A stretch of 64,000 bases of DNA from Cordylochernes scorpioides (Eukaryota > Arthropoda > Arachnida > Pseudoscorpiones > Chernetidae): NCBI GenBank assembly GCA_030710605.1, contig CP092872.1, positions 8,548,230-8,612,229 on the forward strand, in the 5' to 3' direction. Numbering within the stretch: position 1 is the first letter of the stretch; each line of letters starts with the position of its first letter. The notes beneath the pieces were generated by a model that was not told where the DNA came from, searched no databases, and saw nothing but the letters and a program-made list of their open reading frames with translations. The position numbers were made by a program, and so were the translations under genes. This document shows, piece by piece, positions 55,048 to 64,000 of this stretch.

Positions 55048-55140
55048 AAACCACAGGTTTCTGAAGATGAATTTCTTTTCATTTTATTAACGTAGTCTCA
55101 AGTTTTCAGGCATCTCTGCCCTTCTACAGGTGAACATAAA
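55048..55140 (+). repeat. Direct repeat bracketing the second 65-bp array
   Basis: Contains CTCAAGTTTTCAGGCATCTC and GCCCTTCTACAGG. A second copy lies at about 57236-57325, on the other side of the satellite element. Confidence 0.7.
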
Positions 55141-55399
55141 TAAATGAATAAAACACCACCTAATGCCAAACTATTGCAATTTATTATATTATTATATATT
55201 AGGTAACAATTTGAAGATTATAGATTAGAAATAAATGGTAAGTAGTAACATAAATGTAACCCAGGTAACTCCTGGAGCGTATCCATAGATCACTAACTAC
55301 CTGGGTTATCCTGCGGTTTAGGAGTCTGTATTGGTAGCCTTAGTGAACCAGTTCACCAAGTATGCCGGTTTGTTTCTTGGCAGATTCAATAAGGCAGTG

Positions 55400-57030
55400 T
55401 CATTGAATGAGGGCTACAATGAATGTGGGTTACAACACCCAACTCACTCCGAACCATATATACCTGGCCATCCTTGCAGCCCTCTATATGGCAGACATCA
55501 ATCCAGAAGAGGACATCCATATAAACAAGACACCTCGGTTGGTTGGTATTGTGATCAGGATGCATGGGCCGATCTGATCTGCTCCATAGACAAGACACCT
55601 CAGTTGGCCGGTATTGTGATCAGAGTGAATGGACCGATCTGATCTGTTCCATGGACAAGACACCTCAGTTGGCCGGTATTGTGATCAGAGTGAATGGACC
55701 GATCTGATCTGCTCTATGGACAAGACACCTCAGTTGGCCGGTATTGTGATCAGGGTGCATGGACCGATCTGATCTGCTCCATGGACAAGACACCTCAGTT
55801 GGCCGGTATTGTGATCAGAGTGAATGGACCGATCTAATCTGCTCCATGGACAAGACACCTCAGTTGGCCGGTATTGTGATCAGAGTGAATGGACCGATCT
55901 GATCTGCTCCATGGACAAGACACCTCAGTTGGCCGGTATTGTGATCAGGGTGCATGGACCGATCTGATCTGCTCCATGGACAAGACACCTCAGTTGGCCG
56001 GTATTGTGATCAGAGTGAATGGACCGATCTGATCTGCTCCATGGACAAGACACCTCAGTTGGCTGGTATTGTGATCAGGGTGCATGGACCGATCTGATCT
56101 GCTCCATGGACAAGACACCTCAGTTGGCCGGTATTGTGATCAGAGTGAATGGACCGATCTGATCTGCTCCATGGACAAGACACCTCAGTTGGCCGGTATT
56201 GTGATCAGAGTGAATGGACCGATCTGATCTGCTCCATGGACAAGACACCTCAGTTGGCCGGTATTGTGATCAGAGTGAATGGACCGATCTGATCTGTTCC
56301 ATGGACAAGACACCTCAGTTGGCCGGTATTGTGATCAGAGTGAATGGACCGATCTGATCTGCTCCATGGACAAGACACCTCAGTTGGCTGGTATTGTGAT
56401 CAGAGTGAATGGACCGATCTGATCTGTTCCATGGACAAGACACCTCAGTTGGCCGGTATTGTGATCAGAGTGAATGGACCGATCTGATCTGCTCCATGGA
56501 CAAGACACCTCAGTTGGCCGGTATTGTGATCAGAGTGAATGGACCGATCTGATCTGCTCCATGGACAAGACACCTCAGTTGGCCGGTATTGTGATCAGAG
56601 TGAATGGACCGATCTGATCTGCTCCATGGACAAGACACCTCAGTTGGCCGGTATTGTGATCAGAGTGAATGGACCGATCTGATCTGCTCCATGGACAAGA
56701 CACCTCAGTTGGCCGGTATTGTGATCAGAGTGAATGGACCGATCTGATCTGCTCCATGGACAAGACACCTCAGTTGGCCGGTATTGTGATCAGAGTGAAT
56801 GGACCGATCTGATCTGTTCAATGGACAAGACACCTCAGTTGGCCGGTATTGTGATCAGAGTGAATGGACCGATCTGATCTGCTCCATGGACAAGACACCT
56901 CAGTTGGCCGGTATTGTGATCAGAGTGAATGGACCGATCTGATCTGCTCCATGGACAAGACACCTCAGTTGGCCGGTATTGTGATCAGAGTGAATGGACC
57001 GATCTGATCTGCTCCATGGACAAGACACCA
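55400..57030 (+). repeat. 65-bp satellite element, array 2 (about 23 units) with flank
   Basis: Flank 55400-55533 (TCCGAACCATATATACCTGG; TGCAGCCCTCTATATGGC) is followed by about 23 head-to-tail copies of the 65-bp unit (GACACCTCAGTTGGCCGGTA..GATCAGAGTGAATGGACC). Two unit types alternate at the start (GGGTGCAT and GAGTGAAT), and only the second type occurs after about 56110. It is inverted relative to 570-1340. Confidence 0.95.
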
Positions 57031-57099
57031 CCACCATTGAATGAGGGCAGTCCAAGAAGTATAGCCATTTGGAATCTCTGTAGTTGAAATGCTGGGCAG

Positions 57100-57190
57100 T
57101 TTAAATTAAAGGTAATAAGACCATAATTAAATGTATGTGACATTTCAGCAACAACATTGTTACCATCATCAGACAAAAAAATAATTGAAT
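57100..57190. mobile_element. Family F fragment
   Basis: GGTAATAAGACCATAATTAA, TGTGACATTTCAGCAACAAC and CATCATCAGACAAAAAAAT. Confidence 0.7.
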
Positions 57191-57357
57191 CAATGACTAA
57201 TAAAGATTGATTCTCAGCCTTTTAAATAATACAACAGATTTCTGGAGATGATTTTCTTTTGCATTTTAATTAATGTAATCTCAAGTTTTCAGGCATCTCT
57301 TTGTCCTTCTATACAGGAGGGTACACATAAAAATGATAAAAAATAAAATTTTAATAT

Positions 57358-57425
57358 TACAGTAGAACCTCCCTGTAAAGGACAACAACTAATTGCAGAG
57401 CCAAAGTGTCCTTTAGGGAGAGGAA
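57358..57425. mobile_element. Half CAGTAGAACCTCC MITE
   Basis: TA|CAGTAGAACCTCCCTGTAAA continuing to AGTGTCCTTTAGGGAGAGG, then lost. A fragment of the mariner-like MITE seen at 63710-63920 follows (TGTTCACATTTGGTTATCTC). Confidence 0.75.
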
Positions 57426-57659
57426 AAAAAAGATACAGAGGCAATTTTTGTTCACATTTGGTTATCTCATGTGTCTACAATAAAGATCACTGTAATATCT
57501 TTCAGATTTGAGATTTAAAAATTGACATCATACACAAGTCAATGGCAGTATTATAAAATAATCATAAAAAGAGGGATATATGAGAAAGATAAAATAAAAG
57601 AGTAAACTATATACAGTTTTTTTTCTATTGTTTTTTCATGTGTTAAGCGTCTTTACGCA

Positions 57660-57930
57660 AATTTGGCCTTAAATACCCATTTCTTGATTTTTCGGGAAGC
57701 CATTGGGACCAAAAATATTTTTGGTTGCAGTGGTTACAGCCTTCTTCACGCTGACGAGCGCCAACAGTGCGAAACGCGTTCGTGGATGGCTTTTCTTGAT
57801 TTATCAAGAAATTGGGTTGGCCAAATATCACGGAGCAAGCTAAATAAACGTTTAGTTTATTATTGCTCCACTAGATGGCGCTCTGCCATCTAAAAAGCAC
57901 ATGTGCTTGTGGTCAGGAGATGCCTTCTTT
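57660..57930. mobile_element. Family D relative
   Basis: AAATACCCATTTCTTGATTT, CACGCTGACGAGCGCCAACA, TTCTTGATTTATCAAGAAA, CTAGATGGCGCTCTGCC and GTCAGGAGATGCC correspond in order to the family D leader, loop and arm, though well diverged. Confidence 0.7.
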
Positions 57931-58079
57931 ATTTTTAATATACAGTTATGTAAAGTCCAGGAGACAACAACAAAGAGTCCTCCTCCAGACAGTAAGTTCA
58001 CGTTCTCCCCCTCATCTCAAGTCTCAGAAAGAACCTGTGAATTTCTTTCAGAGTTATTGTCTGAATCCCGATATACATT

Positions 58080-58312
58080 GCAGAGTCAAAGTGTCCTTTA
58101 GATAGAGGTGTTCTCATACCGGAGAGTTTTTAAATAGTAAAAATGATAATTTTATAAATGAAAACTGTCCTTTGTAGAGAGGTGTCATCTAGCATTAGTG
58201 TCCTCTCATGGAGTATGTTCTACTGTATTGGTGATGAAAATTATCCTTTGTAGAGTGGTGTCCTCTAGCGTGAGTGTCCTCTCATGGAGTTTCTACTGTT
58301 TTTAATAATTAT
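58080..58312. mobile_element. CAGTAGAACCTCC MITE arms, partly duplicated, abutting an exon
   Basis: AGTGTCCTTTAGATAGAGG, GTTCTCATACCGGAGAG, then TTCTACTG|TA at about 58227, followed by a second copy of the last ~75 bp ending TTTCTACTG near 58300. It ends about 25 bp before the acceptor of the KATNAL2 exon at 58330. Confidence 0.8.
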
Positions 58313-58329
58313 TAATATTTGGTTGGCAG

Positions 58330-58428
58330 GAGATCTACGTGAAGGACCCCAACGTACAGTGGCAGGACATTGTAGGACTGGAGGAAGCCAAGTCCAGACT
58401 GAAGGAGGCTGTTGTATATCCGATGAAG
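58330..58428 (+). CDS. KATNAL2: KATNAL2 exon: entry of the AAA ATPase module
   Basis: Acceptor TTGGCAG| and donor ATGAAG|GTATGT, 33 codons EIYVKDPNVQWQDIVGLEEA then KSRLKEAVVYPMK. The W.DI.GL..AK..LKE.V.YP pattern is the N-terminal consensus of katanin/spastin/VPS4-type (meiotic clade) AAA ATPases, and the wording is closest to KATNAL2 (KNPN..W.DIIGL). Phase 0 both sides. Confidence 0.96.
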
Positions 58429-58679
58429 GTATGTATTGTGTACAGTACTTACATCACCGTGTGGCTGTCCATGCCTGGGTGAACACACATGTGGTAGCAG
58501 GGTGGTTCAAACTGGTACACAGAATACACAGCACCATATGTTAGTTGAGAATGGAATTATACAACGCTGTGTCTTCTTTCCTATTTAGGATGGATTTCTA
58601 CAATGGGTGAAGAAGGACGAAAAAGATTTGGAAAGTCTTGGCTCATCTTCTCTGAGTGAAGAAAGAGATTGAGATTGAT

Positions 58680-58884
58680 AAAAGAAAATAAGACCTAATC
58701 CAAATAATTTATTAGTGTGTTCTCTTCTTTTTTTCTCTCTTTCTTTTCTTCGTCATTCTCTTTTTCTCTTACGTTACGTATTATTTGGATTAGGTCTTAT
58801 TTTCTTTTATTATAATCACACACTAATAAATTATTTGGATTAGGTCTTATTTTCTTTTATTATAATCTATAATCCAAATTGTGC
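58680..58884. mobile_element. Family F variant fragments
   Basis: AATAAGACCTAATCC at the left and two copies of GGATTAGGTCTTATTTTCTT at the right, ending ATAATCCAAATTGTGC directly beside the 162-bp array. Confidence 0.75.
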
Positions 58885-61225
58885 TTTATTGAGATTGATG
58901 TTTTATTACATGTACATAGTGGGGGAAACCTTATAACCATTCTGTATTCTTTATTAAAGTCTGTGGATCTTGAAATTTTGATGATGTCTTCTGGGGATGA
59001 GTACAGTTCAAGAATGGATGAGCTAATACAGTTAATGATGTGGTTTGGAGTTGAAGGTTGGAAGTTGCACATAGTATATGGCAGGCAAAACCTTGCAACC
59101 ATTCTGCATTCTCTATTTAAGTCTGTGGATCTTGAGCTTTTGATGATGTCTTCTGGGGATGAGTACAGTTCAAGAATGGATGAGCTAATACAGTTAATGA
59201 TGTGGTTTGGGGTTGCAAGTTGGAAGTTGCACATAGTACATGGCAGGCAAAACCTTGCAACCATTCTGGATTCTCTATTTAAGTCTGTGGATCTTGAGCT
59301 TTTGATGGTATCTACTGGGGATGAGTACAGTTCAAGAATGGATGAGCTAATACAGTTAATGATGTGGTTTGGGGTTGCAGGTTGGGAGTTGCACTTAGTA
59401 TTTGGCAGGCAAAACCTTGTAACCATTCTGTATTCTTTATTAAAGTCTGTGGATCTTGAGCTTTTGATGATGTCTTCTGGGGATGAGTACAGTTCAAGAT
59501 TGGATGAGCTAATACACTTAATGATGTGGTTTGGGGTTGCAGGTTGGAAGTTGCACATAGTACATGGCAGGTAAAACCTTGCAACCATTCTGGATTCTCT
59601 ATTAAAGTCTGTGGATCTTGAGCTTTTGATGATGTCTTCTGGGGATGAGTACAGTTCAAGAATGGATGAGCTAATACAGTTAATGATGTGGGTTGGGGTT
59701 GCAGGTTGGAAGTTGCTCATAGTACATGGCAGGTAAAACCTTGCAACCATTCTGGATTCTTTATTAAAGCCTGTGGATCTTGAGATTTTGATGATGTCTT
59801 CTGGGGATGAGTACAGTTCAAGAATGGATGAGCTAATACACTTAATGATGTGGTTTGGGGTTGCAGGTTGGGAGTTGCACTTAGTATTTGGCAGGCAAAA
59901 CCTTGTAACCATTCTGTATTCTTTATTAAAGTCTGTGGATCTTGAGCTTTTGATGATGTCTTCTGGGGATGAGTACAGTTCAAGATTGGATGAGCTAATA
60001 CACTTAATGATGTGGTTTGGAGTTGCAGGTTGGAAGTTGCACATAGTACATGGCAGGAAAAACCTTGCAACCATTCTGGATTCTTTATTAAAGCCTGTGG
60101 ATCTTGAGCTTTTGATGATGTCTTCTGGGGATGAGTACAGTTCAAGATTGGATGAGCTAATACAGTTAATGATGTGGTTTGGAGTTGCAGGTTAGAAGTT
60201 GCACATAGTACATGGCAGGAAAAACCTTGCAACCATTCTGAATTCTCTATTTAAGTCTGTGGATCTTGAGCTTTTGATGATGTCTTCTGGGGATGAGTAC
60301 AGTTCAAGATTGGATGAGCTAATACAGTTAATGATGTGGTTTGGAGTTGCAGGTTAGAAGTTGCACATAGTACATGGCAGGAAAAACCTTGCAACCATTC
60401 TGAATTCTCTATTTAAGTCTGTGGATCTTGAGCTTTTGATGATGTCTTCTGGGGATGAGTACAGTTCAAGATTGGATGAGCTAATACAGTTAATGATGTG
60501 GTTTGGAGTTGCAGGTTAGAAGTTGCACATAGTACATGGCAGGAAAAACCTTGCAACCATTCTGAATTCTCTATTTAAGTCTGTGGATCTTGAGCTTTTG
60601 ATGATGTCTTCTGGGGATGAGTACAGTTCAAGATTGGATGAGCTAATACAGTTAATGATGTGGTTTGGAGTTGCAGGTTAGAAGTTGCACATAGTATATG
60701 GCAGGAAAAACCTTGCAACCATTCTGAATTCTCTATTTAAGTCTGTGGATCTTGAGCTTTTGATGATGTCTTCTGGGGATGAGTACAGTTCAAGATTGGA
60801 TGAGCTAATACAGTTAATGATGTGGTTTGGAGTTGCAGGTTAGAAGTTGCACATAGTACATGGCAGGAAAAACCTTGCAACCATTCTGAATTCTCTATTT
60901 AAGTCTGTGGATCTTGAGCTTTTGATGATGTCTTCTGGGGATGAGTACAGTTCAAGATTGGATGAGCTAATACAGTTAATGATGTGGTTTGGAGTTGCAG
61001 GTTAGAAGTTGCACATAGTATATGGCAGGAAAAACCTTGCAACCATTCTGAATTCTCTATTTAAGTCTGTGGATCTTGAGCTTTTGATGGTATCTACTGG
61101 GATGAGTAGAGCTTATTGATGGATGAGCTAATACAGTTAATGGTTTGGTTTGGAGTTGAAGGTTGGAAGTTGCACTTAGTATATAGTGGGGAAAACCTTG
61201 TATCCATTCTAGATTCTCTATTAAA
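58885..61225 (-). repeat. 162-bp satellite made from the LINE-A ORF2 end (about 14 units)
   Basis: ACCATTCTG recurs every 162 bp from 58936 to about 61204. Each unit carries TTGATGATGTCTTCTGGGGA and AATGATGTGGTTTGG. On the minus strand each unit encodes a version of the LINE-A C-terminal zinc-motif segment (CNFQPATPNHIINC, SSILELYSSPEDI; compare the single copy at 13729-13985). 54 codons per unit keeps the frame, so 404 codons are open at 58860-60074. Later units gain a stop (GGTTAGAAG in place of GGTTGGAAG). This is derived repeat DNA rather than a gene, as far as the sequence shows. Confidence 0.93.
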
Positions 61226-61234
61226 GTCTGTGGA

Positions 61235-61575
61235 CAAATTACAAAACTATTTTAGAGGCGTAATATTCTTTTTAAAATAAAATAATTTCTACTGTCCTTA
61301 CTGCAATGGAAAAATTGAAGGGAGGGCCTGGCTCATCAATGGTGAACCCTCCCAGAGGTTTCGCCAGTTTAATCTACCATACCGCTGTTATATTGCATTT
61401 TTGGAACTTCCTTTTATAGTGATACTGATGCTTGACTCTTCGAATGGGTATTTTAGATGAACTTTTTCCATTGCAGTAAGGACAGTAGAAATTGTTTTAT
61501 TTAAAAAAAAATATTACGCCTCTAAAATAGTTTTGTAATTTGATAACAGATGGCGCGCTAGTGCATCGTAATATA
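61235..61575. mobile_element. Family G fold-back element inserted in LINE-A-derived sequence
   Basis: AATTACAAAACTATTTTAGAGGCG to its inverted partner ending GATGGCGCGCTAGTGC, with CTACTGTCCTTACTGCAATG and GGGAGGGCCTGGCTCATCA inside. LINE-A sequence resumes on both sides (AAAGTCTGTGGA... / AAAGTCTGTGGAGC...). Confidence 0.85.
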
Positions 61576-61576
61576 A

Positions 61577-61830
61577 AAGTCTGTGGAGCTTGAGCTTTTG
61601 ATGGCATCAGCTGGGGATGAGTGGAACTCATTGATGGATAAGCCAATGCAGTCAATGATGTGGTTTAGGGTTGTAGGTTGGGAGTTGCAATAATGGGCAC
61701 ATCTTGTAAGATGGCCAGACTGGAAGTCAAGGACTGCTGTTCCCGAGGAAGGACAGACTTTAGGCTAGTTCCCTCTGCTTGGTACCCAGCTGTGAGTTGC
61801 GGCCATTCCTGTCGAAATCGGACCTTGATA
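61577..61830 (-). mobile_element. LINE-A fragment (unamplified copy)
   Basis: Continues the LINE-A 3' sequence past the satellite unit: AATGATGTGGTTTAGGGTTG, GACTGGAAGTCAAGGACTGC, TGTTCCCGAGGAAGGACAGA. It shows the longer context from which the 162-bp unit was cut. Confidence 0.8.
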
Positions 61831-61941
61831 AGACAAATTTCCATCAAGTTGAGTGTCTGGATTCAGAGTCGGGAAGAGCTTGAAGTTTACTTTCCTCTCT
61901 CCCCCAGCCTATGCACTACATGAGGTAGCTGTATGGTGCAG

Positions 61942-62005
61942 TACCCGGAGCTGTTCTCTGGGATCCTGGCCCCATGGAAGGGTGTACTGCTTTACGGACC
62001 CCCAG
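61942..62005 (+). CDS. KATNAL2: KATNAL2 exon: up to Walker A
   Basis: Acceptor ATGGTGCAG| and donor CCCCCAG|GTAACT. It encodes [21 protein letters not shown] and one base of Gly. Human KATNAL2 has [26 protein letters not shown]. The Walker A lysine and threonine must be in the next exon, which I could not find before 64000. Confidence 0.95.
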
Positions 62006-62029
62006 GTAACTGCACTTCTTGTTTTCTGC

Positions 62030-62300
62030 ACTCCTTGCTCTGCATTTCTTTATTCGCACTCCTTGCTCTGCACTCCCCTCTCTACAATCTTTGCTCTGCA
62101 TTCCCCTATCTGCACTCCTTGCTCTGCATTCCCCTCTCTACAATCTTTGCTCTGCATTCCCCTATCTGCACTTCTAGATCTCTAAACTCCTTGATCTGCA
62201 CTCCTTGCTCTGCATTCCTCTATCTGCACTCCTCACTTGCATTCCTCTATCTGCACTCCTTACTCTGCATTCCCCTATCTGCACTCCTTGTTCTCTTCTC
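62030..62300 (+). repeat. Minisatellite in KATNAL2 intron
   Basis: Irregular head-to-tail copies of CTGCACTCCTTGCTCTGCAT, alternating with TCCCCTCTCTACAATCTTTG and TTCCCCTATCTGCACTCC. Basic period about 20 bp with a higher-order period of about 60 bp near 62060-62165. It starts about 25 bp after the exon donor. Confidence 0.85.
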
Positions 62301-62509
62301 TTTCCCTTGTGCCGAGGAATACTTGGTTGGTTAGGGGAATCTTGACTGTCACCACCTTTGTAGATTCCCATCCTGACACCTCTGCAACAAGACAAGAGTT
62401 GCTAATGTGGCTGCTTCCCTTTCCCTATCATGAAAGTACATAGTACAAACTAAAGAAATATGTAATAAGGCAGAGGCATATTTACCCCTGAAGATCTGCA
62501 GAATATTCC

Positions 62510-63017
62510 CAAGTACAAATCAGCCTGTCGCCATCCGATAAACTGGATGTCCACCATTAGATGTTAAGTCCTCAGCAGAGCTGACTTCTATAGGGCACGT
62601 CCCCAGGCGGCAGATAGGGGAACCACCTTCAGATATGAAGGCCAGCTGCGAAAAAAGCAGAATAACTATGACAAATAAGCAGTCGCGGACCACACAACAC
62701 ACTCACAACAACAGCATTGTTAGAAGAGGAGAAAGACCATCTTTAAAAATCCTGAGTTCAACTGACCCGGTTGATGACCTCAGCAATGGTCCCTCTCCAG
62801 GGATACGGAGGTCTGTACTCATGTTAGAGTCGGCAGCAAGGGCTTCCATGTTAGGAACGGCCTCAAATTACAGGCAAAATCAGACTTTCACCAAAGTGTG
62901 TCTGGATCATGGTGTAATGATCAATAAAAGCTGCACCCCATTCCATGTCAGCTCGAGGAGCATGGACTCATAGAATTCGTGTAATCTTTACACAAGGGTA
63001 TAAGAAACAACAACAAC
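62510..63017 (+). mobile_element. LINE-B 3' region, longest copy
   Basis: From about 62510 to GTGTAATCTTTACACAAGGG and (CAA)n at 63003-63017. Landmarks are GATATGAAGGCCAGCTGCG, ACTGACCCGGTTGATGACC, CCATGTTAGGAACGGCCTC and AGACTTTCACCAAAGTGTG. No domain was recognised in its short open frames. Confidence 0.82.
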
Positions 63018-63189
63018 AAATGTGATATCTAATGATAGTTGGCGACTCGTAGCTCCAGGAACCCGGGTGGTTACATCAAGAGAGAGATAAGAGGCAGAGT
63101 ATACTAAAAAAAAAACCCAAAATATTGACATTCCCTGACATGATGTTATTGGATGTAACTGCAGGGATTGTAGATCAATCAACCCTAAT

Positions 63190-63555
63190 GACAACATTAA
63201 ACTCCGCCTTTGACGGCCCCAAGCCCGGATGAAAATGGAGGAGGGGGAGCAGTAACAAGCTTACTAAAAAACCTGGGCTCAGCTGGCCCGGCTGATAGTA
63301 CCCTGTAAGGGCTCCTAATCCAGGGATACAGGATGTGTCTGTACTACATGTTAGGAGCGACTGCACATGGCATCTGTTCCTTATGTCAAAGGCGGCCATT
63401 TCTTTTGGAGCTAAGTCGGCCTGCCACTGAGTAGTGCTCCTAGTCTTAATGACAAAAGCAGATGCATTCTACTTCACCCAGTCATGATGGTTGTCAAAAG
63501 CCTTAAGCTCTAAAGGCTTGATACCCTGATATGATTGAGTGGAGATAAGAAAGAA
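63190..63555 (+). mobile_element. LINE-A 3' end, forward copy
   Basis: GACGGCCCCAAGCCCGGATG, CTGGCCCGGCTGATAGTACC, TTAGGAGCGACTGCACATGG, GGAGCTAAGTCGGCCTGCC and the tail GATATGATTGAGTGGAGATA. It is the inverse of the copies at 15547-15899 and 41140-41444. Confidence 0.87.
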
Positions 63556-63649
63556 AAGAGAAGACCTTATGTTTCTAATCTCTAATCCAGATTGTACCTT
63601 ATCATTTAAAGCTAATGGATTGCTTCAAGGGACTTCCTTCTTCGAAAAA

Positions 63650-63705
63650 GTTCAGAAACCCTGTCAGTGAACACAACTAACCAAAACAGGGCTCTGGTAC
63701 CATGT
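63650..63705 (+). mobile_element. SINE fragment
   Basis: GAACACAACTAACCAAAACA and GGGCTCTGGTACCATGTA are a decayed part of the SINE body. Confidence 0.55.
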
Positions 63706-63709
63706 ACAC

Positions 63710-63920
63710 TCATGTACAAAACTTAAGGAAGTGGAAAGTCTTTGATGTTGCTGGTCATTTATTTTTTTTTAAGGAGACAGGGGTAATTTTGTTCACACTT
63801 GGTTATCTCATGTGTCTTCAATAAAGGTTACTGTGTATCAAATATCTTTCAAATTTATTATCTGAATCCTGATATACATGCTAAAAGGTACAACTTCCTT
63901 AAGTTCTGTCCATGAGTAAA
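63710..63920. mobile_element. MITE with ACTCATG(T/G)AC ends
   Basis: ACTCATGTACAAAACTTAAG at the left and CTTAAGTTCTGTCCATGAGT at the right are imperfect inverted repeats. The interior TTCACACTTGGTTATCTCAT is shared with 57450 and the end with 28305-28332. Probably Tc1/mariner-type. The last 80 bases of the window show nothing else. Confidence 0.75.
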
Positions 63921-64000
63921 GGTCTGTGGTCAAAGTTGTCTCTGTTAGATGGGTTGTTGGTCAAGGATATACGTAGAGCTGTCCTTGGTTTGAAGTCAGT

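Larger units (their letters stand above)
46031..62005 (+). other. KATNAL2: KATNAL2-type katanin p60-like gene, partial
   Basis: Katanin p60-like proteins are AAA ATPases that sever microtubules, and KATNAL2 has an N-terminal LisH dimerisation motif. Seven exons join without a frame break to 664 nt (221 codons plus one base): 46031-46101, 48812-49015, 50215-50269, 51705-51773, 54366-54467, 58330-58428, 61942-62005. The order is LisH (RNLLVLVHHFLQDQG...), YSVCDNLDLDIILQDY..YY, a basic linker, LLQPLGAF...VLAEAISR, and then the AAA entry KDPNVQWQDIVGLEEAK...[22 protein letters not shown]. All of these match vertebrate KATNAL2 segment by segment. The start codon exon was not found, and the remainder (from GTGKT on) lies beyond the right edge. 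The introns are heavily invaded by repeats. Confidence 0.93.

Noticed and set aside
58860-60074. A 404-codon minus-strand gene
   Set aside because: It is tandem copies of a LINE-A ORF2 fragment in a 162-bp satellite; later units carry the same stop. Kept as a repeat and a finding, not called CDS.
61916-62395. Open frames on both strands in the intron after 62005
   Set aside because: They come from the CTGCACTCC minisatellite and share its period.
62006-64000. Next KATNAL2 exon (GTGKT... onward)
   Set aside because: No in-phase acceptor followed by the Walker A remainder and the AAA sequence was found; the interval is minisatellite, LINE-B, LINE-A and MITE sequence.

Overview
The window is animal nuclear DNA: AT-rich, repeat-laden, with spliced genes. 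It has no operons, ribosome-binding sites or other prokaryotic features. Two protein-coding genes lie head-to-tail on the + strand. The first is a complete coding set for a MEF2-type MADS-box transcription factor (coding exons 11836-20398, 350 residues when joined in frame). The second is the 5' two-fifths or so of a katanin p60-like AAA ATPase of the KATNAL2 type (seven exons, 46031-62005). It lacks its start exon and runs off the right edge just inside the Walker A motif. The species cannot be named from the sequence. The MEF2 style, the Gypsy and mariner families and the two ~55-bp introns fit an invertebrate, possibly an arthropod, with low confidence.

Everything else is mobile or repetitive DNA; copies were grouped by eye and the family names are mine. 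LINE-A ends in ..GAGTGGAGATAAGAAAGAAG. LINE-B ends in ..TTTACACAAGGGGATAAGAAAC plus CAA repeats. LINE-C ends in ..CCTAAATAAAGGCTTTG plus TTG repeats. There is a tRNA-headed SINE ending ..ATGTACTAGGGATAA. Fold-back family F has ends near CACAATTTGGATTATAG and an internal TGTCTGAAGATGGTAAC. Fold-back family G carries GCGCGCCATCTGTTATC. Fold-back family D carries GATGGCTTGCGCCATCTATC. Several TA-flanked pogo/Tigger-like MITEs begin CAGTAGAACCTCC or similar. There are also mariner remnants and two short Helitrons.

Layout. 1-11750: a 65-bp satellite, MITEs, a possible untranslated first exon ending in GTAAGA (3414), and a GPCR-like fragment. 11754-20398: MEF2, its introns full of SINE/LINE/MITE insertions with clear target duplications. 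20399-26250: T-rich probable 3' UTR and AT-rich spacer. 26260-29230: F and mariner-type elements. 29231-38464: a 9.2-kb LTR element with 1.78-kb, nearly identical LTRs and no recognisable coding interior. It sits inside the protease region of an older Gypsy element (gag-protease 38470-39900 and the far side at 29085-29146). 40000-46030: LINE-A, -B, -C and a triplicated family G unit. 46031-64000: KATNAL2 exons separated by introns holding a 25-bp array, a second 65-bp array in inverted orientation to the first, a 162-bp array made from the LINE-A end, and a Helitron carrying tRNA-Gly sequence.

MEF2 and KATNAL2 have no known joint pathway. Their adjacency is a positional observation only. I see no multi-gene system; the unusual content is in how the repeats are built and nested.
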